A stretch of DNA of 64,000 bases from Helicobacter saguini. Lineage in GTDB: Bacteria; Campylobacterota; Campylobacteria; Campylobacterales; Helicobacteraceae. Position 1 is the first letter of the stretch; each line of letters begins with the position of its first letter. The notes beneath the pieces were generated by a model that saw only the letters and a program-made list of their open reading frames with translations, ran no database searches and was not told where the DNA came from. Shown one piece after another: positions 44,988 to 52,498 of this stretch. The DNA is taken from contig NZ_JRMP02000010.1 in the NCBI RefSeq assembly GCF_000762875.2, positions 1 to 64,000 of the forward strand, given 5' to 3'. The position numbers were made by a program, and so were the translations under genes.

Positions 44988-46160
44988 CGTAAATGATAAC
45001 ACTATTATCACAAAAATAGCAATTTCTCCAAACATTAGAATTTTCATTCTTTTTCTCGTTTTTTTGGCTAAGATTTGTAAGTCTTTTTTGAAATTAGATT
45101 CTATATTTTCTAACTTTTTGGCGATGAAAATTGTGTAGTTGTCAAATTCATTTTCTTTTATAGAATCTAAAACATTTTGTATTTCATCGCTATACACTGG
45201 CGTGATTTTGGCGAATTTTTCCCATAAATGTATCGCTTCTAACACACGCGCATAGTTGTAGCGGCTAGGCTCGAGCGGATATTGCGGATGTCGCCAAGGT
45301 TTGTAGGGCGTGTAGTGATAGATTACGACATTTTCCAAGCCACACTCTAGCTGCCTTCTAGTGTAATACATATCGCAATTTTCTATATTTTCATCTTTTG
45401 CAATGCGTATAGGATAACACCCAAAAGCATAACTCATATAATCAAAGCAAGGGCTTAAAATGCCGACATTTCCTTTGAAAATGTAGTTTATTGTATCTTG
45501 GTCGTGGAACTCTATTTCATAATTTTTGAAAATATTTTCGCATTTTTTCCAAAGGTTGATTTTGCGACAAGATTCTAAATTAAAAAAAATAAAACCTGCG
45601 TTGAAATAGTGTTTATCATAAGTTAGAATCTTTTCTTTGTCAATTTTGTGATGTATAATTTTTTGTGAATGGAAAAAATAATCATGCACTACGTAGGCGA
45701 ATTTAGATTCCATATTTATACTAAAAAGCCCTCGAATATCCTTAAGAACTAGCATATCGCAGTCTAAATATAACGCATATTTTATGTTAGAATCTAGAAA
45801 CTCAGCAATCTTAAGCCGATAATATGTGCTGTAATTTCCATTTAAAGTAGGGCAATTCTCAAACAAACTATCATTAATATAATGCACTTTTATAACGCAA
45901 GGATAGATTTTGCTTAGCTCGTTTTGGAGGGTTTGGAGGTTAGATTCTAAGTTTTTATCTTTATTAGATTCTATATTGTTGGTTTGAGAGTGATTCCCCC
46001 CTCCCTTGCTTAAGGGTGGGCTTAGGGGGGTGGGTATTTTAGATTCTATGTTTTTAGAATCTTGTTTAATCTCCTCAGTGAAAATATGGAAAATGTAGCC
46101 TTCTTGCTTTTCATAATCACTTAAAGTGTCGTAATCTAGGGTGTGATAGGTTAGAATCAA
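44976..46160 (-). CDS. GT8-family glycosyltransferase, N terminus apparently missing
   Basis: 394 residues from TTG 46160. The core shows STYYRLKIAEFL, YALYLDCDMLVLKDI with the metal-binding D-x-D, FNAGFIFFNLESCRK and a C-terminal transmembrane helix (about 372-392). GT8 enzymes usually start with a nucleotide-sugar-binding strand; here the first residues (ILTYHTLDYDTLSDYEKQEG) lack it, no ribosome site precedes the TTG, and the frame runs upstream to a stop within IES/DSI codons. Residues 33-75 are a low-complexity insert including a CCCTCCC element. It probably acted in LPS outer-core synthesis; truncation may make it inactive. Confidence 0.7.
   Translation of the reverse strand: MILTYHTLDYDTLSDYEKQEGYIFHIFTEEIKQDSKNIESKIPTPLSPPLSKGGGNHSQTNNIESNKDKNLESNLQTLQNELSKIYPCVIKVHYINDSLFENCPTLNGNYSTYYRLKIAEFLDSNIKYALYLDCDMLVLKDIRGLFSINMESKFAYVVHDYFFHSQKIIHHKIDKEKILTYDKHYFNAGFIFFNLESCRKINLWKKCENIFKNYEIEFHDQDTINYIFKGNVGILSPCFDYMSYAFGCYPIRIAKDENIENCDMYYTRRQLECGLENVVIYHYTPYKPWRHPQYPLEPSRYNYARVLEAIHLWEKFAKITPVYSDEIQNVLDSIKENEFDNYTIFIAKKLENIESNFKKDLQILAKKTRKRMKILMFGEIAIFVIIVLSFTLIL
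45993..46034. repeat. CCCTCCC/GGGTGGG element inside the GT8 gene
   Basis: ATTCCCCCCTCCCTTGC followed by TTAAGGGTGGGC and GGGGGGTGGG, nearly the same as the trpE copy at 14443. It reads as IPTPLSPPLSKGGGNHS on the coding strand. Confidence 0.6.
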
Positions 46161-46204
46161 ATCACTAGAATCTATGGAATCTGCGTTGTTTTGTGTGGGA
46201 TTTT

Positions 46205-46807
46205 TTATGGAATCCTTTTAGCAGATTCTAAATCTTTTAAATTATTTACAAGCAAGAGTCTAGCAATAAAATCTATACTTTGCAATTTTTCCACATTTAA
46301 TCTTGTAAAATATTCGTAATCTAAGCCAGATTCTAAAGCGCACTTTTTGGCAATCTTAGTATTTGTGATTTGCAAAATAGGCTTAATATCTAGCTTTTCA
46401 AATATCGCTATGGCTAAATCTATCATTTTTGGCATTTCTTTTTCATCCAAACACTCCGCACCGATTTGATTATACTCAAAGGTAGGATAGCTAAAGACAG
46501 GCTGGATGTAGAACCACTTTTTTTGATTAGTGCTGCGACCTAGCCGCTTTGTAATGATGCGAATTACGTCTATTGTGCTATCATTTCGCATTGAGACTTG
46601 ATAGTTATTTTCGCTACTTAGGCTTATCACATCGCGGTTTAGAAAGCTTTTTTGATGCTGCTGAAAGACAAATATAGGCGTGGTAATCTCGCTAAAATCG
46701 CTCTCATAAAACAAACTCGCACAAAGATTCTCAACATCTCGCTTTAACCTAGCTGACAAGCCAAAGTGTAGCTTACTGCCTTTTGGAATCTCATGCTCTA
46801 AAATCAT
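46205..46807 (-). CDS. HisZ-like ATP phosphoribosyltransferase regulatory subunit
   Basis: 200 residues resembling the first part of a class II histidyl-tRNA-synthetase-like fold: EITTPIFVFQQHQKSFLNR, YQVSMRNDSTIDVIRII (motif 2-like) and FSYPTFEYNQIGAECL. HisRS-type motif 3 is missing and the length is half of HisRS, as in short HisZ proteins of Campylobacterota. Whether it still regulates histidine synthesis is uncertain because no his genes are nearby. ATG 46807 lacks a strong ribosome site. The GT8 gene follows on the same strand. Confidence 0.65.
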   Translation of the reverse strand: MILEHEIPKGSKLHFGLSARLKRDVENLCASLFYESDFSEITTPIFVFQQHQKSFLNRDVISLSSENNYQVSMRNDSTIDVIRIITKRLGRSTNQKKWFYIQPVFSYPTFEYNQIGAECLDEKEMPKMIDLAIAIFEKLDIKPILQITNTKIAKKCALESGLDYEYFTRLNVEKLQSIDFIARLLLVNNLKDLESAKRIP

Positions 46808-46881
46808 CTGTGCTTGTCCTTAAAGTGATTTGTAAGATGTAGATTATAGTGTATTGTTGTAAATTTTTGGAATCTTTGGGA

Positions 46882-46887
46882 TATAAT
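46882..46887 (+). promoter_or_regulatory. TATAAT box directly before the gene at 46895
   Basis: TATAAT ends 8 bases before the ATG, so transcription would start at or next to the start codon. No ribosome site fits between. This predicts a leaderless mRNA. Confidence 0.45.
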
Positions 46888-46894
46888 ACAAACT

Positions 46895-47196
46895 ATGTTA
46901 AATAAAATATTTAAATTTATACTAGATTCTATAATAAGTGCTGTGGTTTTAATTATAGGAATGTTTGCAATATTCTTGCCTATTTTTAATACATTACAGC
47001 TTTTAGATATTCGTGATTTCTATCTTTACACATTCATTTTAACGCTAACTAGTAGCCTATCCATATATATATCCTAAAAAGATTCTATAAAACAATATGT
47101 GATGAAGCCGCCTTTTTAATGTGTGGAATCTTCATTGTTTTTTGGTGGCTAGTAGCCGCAATTTTTATGCACTATAGTGGTAAGAGCATTTTGTGA
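46895..47196 (+). pseudogene. small membrane protein gene split at an (AT)5 tract
   Basis: The first frame encodes two hydrophobic helices (IISAVVLIIGMFAIFLPIF and FYLYTFILTLTSSLSIYI) and stops at 47077. A second frame continues from the same point (LKRFYKTICDEAAFLMCGIF, then VFWWLVAAIFMHYSGKSIL) to a TGA at 47194-47196. Removing one AT unit from the (AT)5 run at 47063-47072 fuses both into a ~100-residue protein with three membrane helices. It may be off by slippage, or decayed. No family recognised. Confidence 0.55.
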
Positions 47197-47242
47197 TTAA
47201 ACCTAGATTCTATATTTTGCATATTTTCGCAATTTAGTTTTT

Positions 47243-47941
47243 TTGGGACTTATAAAAATAGGCTTAGAAATATTAAAAGAAGTAGTAATTGAAGGGCTAA
47301 AATGGTTACTTAGCAAAAAAGAAATAGAAAAAGACAGCGAAGAAATAATGAAGAAAGGACCCATTGATACAGAAAAAGCCACATTACAAGAGCAAGAAAA
47401 TTTGCGAAAGCTTTTAGAAAATATTAAAAGTAAAGCCATAAAAGATGCGCAAAACTTAGAATCTCAATTAATAAATATTTATACGCAAACCGCGGATAAT
47501 TTCAAAGATTATATAGAATCTAATCAAAAATTGCAACGCAGCAAAGACTTAGCAAAATATCAAATAAAAGATTCAATAACAAGAGAAATTATAGAGCAAA
47601 TACGCCTTGAAAATACGCAGTTTGCAAAGATTCTAAAAATACAAGATGACACTTTAAGGAGAGAAAAAATAAGTGATTTTATAACAAATACGCTAATAAA
47701 AGCAATAAAACAAAGCGAAAATATCCTGCAAACAAACATACAATCACTAATCGCTGATATAAAAGAAAACCTGCATTACGACATAAAAATGCAAGAAAAT
47801 AATCTAAACTCAAAAATGCAGTTTTTAAATTCAATCCTAACTAGCAACGATACGCAAAAACAACAAGCCCAAGCCACGCTAGGACAAAAAATCTTTATAG
47901 AATCTAATGTGATTTTAAATCTAGATTCTATAAAATCTTAA
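47243..47941 (+). CDS. helical/coiled-coil protein of unknown function
   Basis: 232 residues from TTG 47243 without a clear ribosome site; a T7 run directly precedes it, so the true start may be upstream in another frame. An amphipathic N-terminal helix (IKIGLEILKEVVIEGLKWLL) is followed by long charged coiled-coil (ATLQEQENLRKLLENIKSKA, ISDFITNTLIKAIKQSENIL). It resembles helper proteins found near bacterial dynamins in style only. The gene lies between the split membrane gene and the restriction-modification pair, in what looks like an accessory region. Confidence 0.5.
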   Translation: MGLIKIGLEILKEVVIEGLKWLLSKKEIEKDSEEIMKKGPIDTEKATLQEQENLRKLLENIKSKAIKDAQNLESQLINIYTQTADNFKDYIESNQKLQRSKDLAKYQIKDSITREIIEQIRLENTQFAKILKIQDDTLRREKISDFITNTLIKAIKQSENILQTNIQSLIADIKENLHYDIKMQENNLNSKMQFLNSILTSNDTQKQQAQATLGQKIFIESNVILNLDSIKS

Positions 47942-48097
47942 AAATATAGAATCTAATCCACAAGATTATAAAAAGATTCTATAAAATCTAAAATCCCAAA
48001 CCAAATAACAAAGATTCTAAAATTCTAAAAATTTGTAATGTTGTGGAAAGCCCAACTTATAGCAACACTAAATATTTAAAATCTTATTTCATTATTG

Positions 48098-48103
48098 TAT
48101 AAT
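48098..48103 (+). promoter_or_regulatory. TATAAT box of the methyltransferase gene
   Basis: TTGTATAATTGCAC carries TATAAT at 48098-48103, about 36 bases before ATG 48139, which has AAGGAT upstream. Confidence 0.5.
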
Positions 48104-48138
48104 TGCACTTTTTTATAACAAAAACATTAAGGATACAA

Positions 48139-49221
48139 ATGACTAGAGTCAATAAAAAACATTTAGTTTTGCAAGATTTACTCAATCACTGCATGGATTC
48201 TAATGATTTAGTTAAAGAGTTTCCCAAAAAACATAACTTTGGAAATTTCTTTAATATTAAAAATCTAGATTCTAAATTACCACAAGCTACTAATATAAAA
48301 AATAATATGAAACATTCTACTCCTACAATATCTTACACGCAGCCTTTTATCAAATGGGCAGGTGGTAAAAGGGCTATACTTGATTCTATGCTGCCTTTTA
48401 TGCCAAAACATTTTAATAATTATTTTGAACCATTTTTAGGTGGTGGGGCTTTATTTTTTGTTATTAAAGATTCTAAGATTTCAAATACTTTTCTTAATAC
48501 GACAAAACAAATTCACTTACAAGATTCTAAAAATATAGAATCTAAATTCTTTCTAAACGATAAAAATACTGAATTAATCAATGCCTATATAATCGTGCGC
48601 GATAATCCAAATAAACTTTTAGAATTACTAAAAGATTTTCAAAATAAACACAATAAAGAGTTTTTTTATACCATTAGAAATATGGATAGAAGCAATGATT
48701 TTAAAGATTTAGATTCTATCTTTCGTGCAGCTAGATTTATTTATTTAAATAAGACTTGCTTTAATGGACTTTGTAGATACAATTCTAAAGGACAATTTAA
48801 TACGCCACTAGGTAGCTACAAAAATCCTAAAATCTATGATAAAGATTTGATTTTAAATGCAAGTTTTGCTTTAAAAAATACGCATATCAGCAATAAAGAT
48901 TTTGAAAATTTAGAATCTAGTATTACAAAAAATGATTTTATTTACTTTGACCCACCTTATTATCCACTAAGTAAGACTTCTAGCTTTGTAAGCTATATAG
49001 ATAATTTTACGCAAGATTCTCAAATTCGCCTTTTTGAGCTTTTTAAAAGATTAGATTCTAAAGGTGCTAAAGTATTGCTTAGTAATTCAAACACTCCTTT
49101 TATAAAAGATTTATATAAAGATTATGAGATTATAGAGCTAAAGGCAAAAAGAGCGATTAATTGCAAAGGTAATGGACGTGGGGAAATTAGTGAATTATTA
49201 ATAAGGGGGAATTATGAGTAA
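48139..49221 (+). CDS. Dam/MboI-type N6-adenine DNA methyltransferase (D12 class)
   Basis: 360 residues from ATG 48139, behind AAGGAT at 48129-48134; a start at 48103 would lie inside the promoter. PFIKWAGGKRAILDSMLPFM and YFEPFLGGGALFF bind SAM, NKTCFNGLCRYN is typical of the D12 class, and FIYFDPPY is the catalytic motif. D12 enzymes such as Dam, DpnM and MboIA methylate adenine in GATC, so this specificity is likely but unproven. The N-terminal ~55 residues look like a short extra domain. It overlaps the restriction gene by 8 bases, giving a tight type II pair. Confidence 0.88.
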   Translation: MTRVNKKHLVLQDLLNHCMDSNDLVKEFPKKHNFGNFFNIKNLDSKLPQATNIKNNMKHSTPTISYTQPFIKWAGGKRAILDSMLPFMPKHFNNYFEPFLGGGALFFVIKDSKISNTFLNTTKQIHLQDSKNIESKFFLNDKNTELINAYIIVRDNPNKLLELLKDFQNKHNKEFFYTIRNMDRSNDFKDLDSIFRAARFIYLNKTCFNGLCRYNSKGQFNTPLGSYKNPKIYDKDLILNASFALKNTHISNKDFENLESSITKNDFIYFDPPYYPLSKTSSFVSYIDNFTQDSQIRLFELFKRLDSKGAKVLLSNSNTPFIKDLYKDYEIIELKAKRAINCKGNGRGEISELLIRGNYE

Positions 49222-49984
49222 AAATAATCAATCGTGGCAAAAAATCTATGAAGATTTAAAAATTTATAAACACAATTTTAACGCCGCTCCCTTTTACATC
49301 AATACTAATATGATAAAACCTTGCGTTAAAGATTTTAGTAAAACATCACAAAAAGAAGTAAGGATATTATGCAAACAGGATAGCAAAGAAGATAGACCCA
49401 ATATTTTTATAGAAAATGATTTATTTGTATTGCCTATTAAAAATGGTGAATACATTATTTGTAAAGGCTGTGGCTATGTGGATATACCAAGCATTGATGA
49501 AGAATCTAGTATATATAAAAGTAAGTTAGATTTTGAGTTAAAAAGCTCTAACGTAGGTAATAGCGAAATGCAACATTTAGATTTTGCTTATGCTAGTTCG
49601 CTCATTCGCACATTTTTAGATGACGATAGCTTAGTTTTAAGCATTCGTGGGCGAAAATATACACCACATTTCACTTTTAATACAAATTTATATCAAAACA
49701 TAGAGGTAGTATCTGTTCAAACTGAAGTAGATTCTGGCTTTGAGGGACGAAATAATGTCGTTTTAGTAGAGGCAAAAAATTCACAAACTACAAATGTAAT
49801 TATAAGACAGCTTTACTATCCATTTCGTCAATGGAGCATTCACACACAAAAGCAAGTAAAAACCATATTTTTTGAAAAACGAGATAACGAGTATCTAATA
49901 TGGGAATTTGGCTTTAGTGATGTGTTAAATTACAATAGTATATTCTTAAAACAAGCCAAAAAGTTTAAGATAGATTCTAAATAG
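49214..49984 (+). CDS. type II restriction endonuclease, PD-(D/E)XK type
   Basis: 256 residues; ATG 49214 lies within the methyltransferase 3' end. The segment VQTEVDSGFEGRNNVVLVEAKN has the D-x(n)-E-x-K arrangement of PD-(D/E)XK nucleases. IIRQLYYPFRQWSIHTQKQV follows, as in several GATC-type or related enzymes annotated as type II endonucleases. A CKGCGY motif near residue 80 suggests a metal or structural site. Pairing with a D12 methylase supports a restriction role. The cleavage site is inferred from the methylase class. Confidence 0.75.
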   Translation: MSKNNQSWQKIYEDLKIYKHNFNAAPFYINTNMIKPCVKDFSKTSQKEVRILCKQDSKEDRPNIFIENDLFVLPIKNGEYIICKGCGYVDIPSIDEESSIYKSKLDFELKSSNVGNSEMQHLDFAYASSLIRTFLDDDSLVLSIRGRKYTPHFTFNTNLYQNIEVVSVQTEVDSGFEGRNNVVLVEAKNSQTTNVIIRQLYYPFRQWSIHTQKQVKTIFFEKRDNEYLIWEFGFSDVLNYNSIFLKQAKKFKIDSK

Positions 49985-49989
49985 CATTC

Positions 49990-50322
49990 TTAGAAAATAT
50001 ACACAGAGCTAAAATCACTCATTTCTACAAATTCATATTTTTTACCTGATAGCTTCTGCTCGGCAAAATACTCGTATTGAAAAATCTGCCCTATACCACG
50101 GATGTAGTCAGTTACATTTATCTTGCCACCTTTACACTCCATAATAGCCTTAATCTTGCCATTTTCAAATATGCTAAAATCAGCCGTGATTCTATTAATA
50201 TAAGAATCTTCACCCACAAATTTACATTTATCAAAGTCAATGTCTAAGAGTGAGCAAATATCTTTTTGTAAAGACGTGTTAGTCTGTATTTCATTTTGCA
50301 AATCTTTTTCATTCTCAAACAT
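49990..50322 (-). CDS. truncated PD-(D/E)XK nuclease-like protein
   Basis: 110 residues. ITADFSIFENGKIKAIMECKGG carries D-x(n)-E-C-K, a PD-(D/E)XK active site, and VTDYIRGIGQIFQYEYFAEQ follows, as in restriction-endonuclease-like domains. Relatives that I know are longer at the C terminus, whereas this one stops six bases from the opposing restriction gene, so the 3' part was probably lost when the pair was inserted. ATG 50322 lies behind AAAGGGC. Confidence 0.55.
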   Translation of the reverse strand: MFENEKDLQNEIQTNTSLQKDICSLLDIDFDKCKFVGEDSYINRITADFSIFENGKIKAIMECKGGKINVTDYIRGIGQIFQYEYFAEQKLSGKKYEFVEMSDFSSVYIF

Positions 50323-50408
50323 TTATAAAGCCCTTTTTGCGTTTGCTAAGGCGTAATTATAGAATCTTTTATTGAATCTTGTGTTTAGATTTTTAGATTG
50401 TATAGAAT

Positions 50409-52466
50409 CTAATTCCTATCTTTGAAATCTTTATAGCTAAATTGTTTCAAAATTTCTAACTTTTTATCTTTTATTACGCAAAGGCTTGGCAGTTCCACGC
50501 CATTAAAAGTCGTATTTTTCACAATCGTGTAGTGCATCATATCGACAAACGCCACTTTATCGCCCACACGTAAGGGCGTCTCAAAGCTATAATCGCCGAT
50601 AACATCGCCCGCAAGGCAAGTAGGACCGCCAAAACGATACCTAAATTTGCCCTTATTTTTACCCAAATCATGCTCCAAATGCCACTTTTTAGTATCCGCA
50701 TTTAGCGACATTTTGTAGCAGTGCGGACGATATGGCATCTCAAGGCAATCAGGCATGTGCGCACTCGCACTAATATCAAGCACGGCGATATTCCCGCTAT
50801 TTTGCACAATATCAACGACCTCGCCAACCAAGTCACCGCACTCCCAGCCCACCGCCTCTCCTGGCTCTAAAAAGACCTCGACATTATATTTTTGGCGGAA
50901 TTTTCGCACAAGTTTTATAAGCAGCGAAATGTCGTAATCATCGCGTGTGATATGATGTCCGCCGCCAAAATTTATCCACTTGCTACGCTTTATGTAGGCT
51001 CTAAAATGCTTTGTAAAATGCGGCAGTGTGCGTTTTAGCGCGGTTGAGTCCTGCTCGCAGTGCGTGTGAAAATGCAAGCCGCTAAAATGCTTTGAAAAAA
51101 ATTCTTTTTTATCGCTGTAACCATACTTTTTGGCAAGTTTTTTTAAGCCTTTTTTAAACTCTTTTGGCGTGATACCTAGCCTACTTTTTGGGATGCAGGG
51201 GTTATAAATAGGTGGGCTAACCTCGCTATACAAGGGATTCACACGCAGTCCAACTTGTATTTCTCGTGGCTGGATAGATTCTATAGAATCTTGATTGTCA
51301 AAATTCGCAGGATAATTTTCCTTTAAATTTTCAGTGGGTGGGACTGGGTGGGACATTGAATCTAAAGGAAAATTATCCTGCGAATTTTGCGTGATATTAG
51401 ATTCTATATTTTCTAACTTTTTAGAATCTAAATTAGTAGATTCAGTATTTTTGTTAGAATCTTGATTTTTAGATTCTATATTTTCATTGACGTAGTCAGT
51501 AAAATTCGCAGTTGCAGGATTTGTATTAATCTTAAAAATGGGTGGATGGGTGGGAATAGATTGAGACAAATCTTGCAACTGCGAATTTTGCGAGTTATAC
51601 TCTGTAATTTCTAACTTTTTAGAATCTAAGTTAGTAGATTCAGTATTTTTGTTAGAATCTTGCGACTTAGATTCTATATTTTCATTAGAATCTTGTGGAT
51701 TTTTAGACTGCCAAAACGCCCTAATTTCAGCGTTTCTAGATTCTATAATGTCTTTAAATTTTTCCCATTGCGTAAAAGAATTAAAAATAATATGCGTGGC
51801 ATATTTCACAATTTCTTGCATTTGTTCTTTTTTATACGCCGGCGAAAACACGCATATTTCTTTATACTCGCCATTAGATTCTATGGAATCTTGTGTGGAT
51901 TTAGATTCTATATTTTCTAATTTTTTAGAATCTAAATTATTAGATTCAGTATTTTTAGATTCTGTAGAATCTTGGTCGTTATCTTGCGTTATAGTTTTTT
52001 CTTTCTTGCTAGAATTTGTGAAATTCGCAGGGCAATTCTCCTGCCTTACATTATTTGTGGGGGGGAATGGGTGGGGCAAGGAATGTAAGGCAGGAGAATT
52101 GCCCTGCGAATTTTTAAAAATATTATATTCTATAACTTTCTTAGATAATAAGTTATGATTTCTAGAATCTTTTCTTGTTAAATTACTCTGCAAATGTTTT
52201 AATGTAATTTCTTCATAAGCCAACAACGTTTCATTCAGCCCGCTACAAGTAGCCCCACTTAGAAACTCCCGCACAGGCGCAAACTCACGCCAAAAGCTAT
52301 ATCCTTTCAGTGCGATTAGAATCTTTGCTCCACTTTTATCACTCACATCTTTCAAAGTCCTAAGATTCCAAAGCAAACTATCATAACACAAAACATAGCT
52401 AGGACTTGGAATCTCCCCCACATCAAACCCAGCTTCAAACACATCTTGCAAATATTTCTTTTTCAT
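50409..52466 (-). CDS. nspC: carboxynorspermidine decarboxylase with two large inserts
   Basis: 685 residues against about 400. A PLP alanine-racemase-like fold: ILIALKGYSFW with K54, then EICVFSPAYKKEQMQEIVKY, REIQVGLRVNPLYSE, FSGLHFHTHCEQD, WINFGGGHHIT, VFLEPGEAVGW and FGGPTCLAGDVIGDYSF are native. Residues 92-199 and 251-398 are low-complexity inserts of DSK/IES units. They contain three long hairpin elements that encode HPFPP...CPANF-like peptides. The enzyme makes norspermidine or spermidine from its carboxy precursor. Insert sites fall in loops around one conserved block (200-250). Confidence 0.93.
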   Translation of the reverse strand: MKKKYLQDVFEAGFDVGEIPSPSYVLCYDSLLWNLRTLKDVSDKSGAKILIALKGYSFWREFAPVREFLSGATCSGLNETLLAYEEITLKHLQSNLTRKDSRNHNLLSKKVIEYNIFKNSQGNSPALHSLPHPFPPTNNVRQENCPANFTNSSKKEKTITQDNDQDSTESKNTESNNLDSKKLENIESKSTQDSIESNGEYKEICVFSPAYKKEQMQEIVKYATHIIFNSFTQWEKFKDIIESRNAEIRAFWQSKNPQDSNENIESKSQDSNKNTESTNLDSKKLEITEYNSQNSQLQDLSQSIPTHPPIFKINTNPATANFTDYVNENIESKNQDSNKNTESTNLDSKKLENIESNITQNSQDNFPLDSMSHPVPPTENLKENYPANFDNQDSIESIQPREIQVGLRVNPLYSEVSPPIYNPCIPKSRLGITPKEFKKGLKKLAKKYGYSDKKEFFSKHFSGLHFHTHCEQDSTALKRTLPHFTKHFRAYIKRSKWINFGGGHHITRDDYDISLLIKLVRKFRQKYNVEVFLEPGEAVGWECGDLVGEVVDIVQNSGNIAVLDISASAHMPDCLEMPYRPHCYKMSLNADTKKWHLEHDLGKNKGKFRYRFGGPTCLAGDVIGDYSFETPLRVGDKVAFVDMMHYTIVKNTTFNGVELPSLCVIKDKKLEILKQFSYKDFKDRN
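51300..51388. repeat. hairpin element 1 in nspC: 26-bp perfect arms, G4-like loop
   Basis: Arms 51300-51325 and 51363-51388 are perfect reverse complements, beginning AAAATTCGCAGG. The 37-base loop contains GGGTGGGACTGGGTGGG (51336-51352), a G-quadruplex motif, followed by ACATTGAATC. Confidence 0.9.
51501..51589. repeat. hairpin element 2 in nspC: 24-bp arms, one mismatch
   Basis: Arms 51501-51524 and 51566-51589 begin AAAATTCGCAG and differ at one position. The loop holds GGGTGGATGGGTGGG. Confidence 0.85.
52021..52113. repeat. hairpin element 3 in nspC: 32-bp perfect arms
   Basis: Arms 52021-52052 and 52082-52113 are perfect reverse complements beginning AAATTCGCAGGG. The 29-base loop holds GGGGGGGAATGGGTGGGG. 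Confidence 0.9.
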
Positions 52467-52498
52467 TCCTACACCTTTTAAAAATATAAATCGATTCT

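Noticed and set aside
51649-52158. Long open frame on the + strand opposite nspC, rich in LES/LDS
   Set aside because: It is the reverse-strand reading of the repeat inserts; the 8-mer keeps several frames open on both strands. Conserved NspC motifs fix the true strand.
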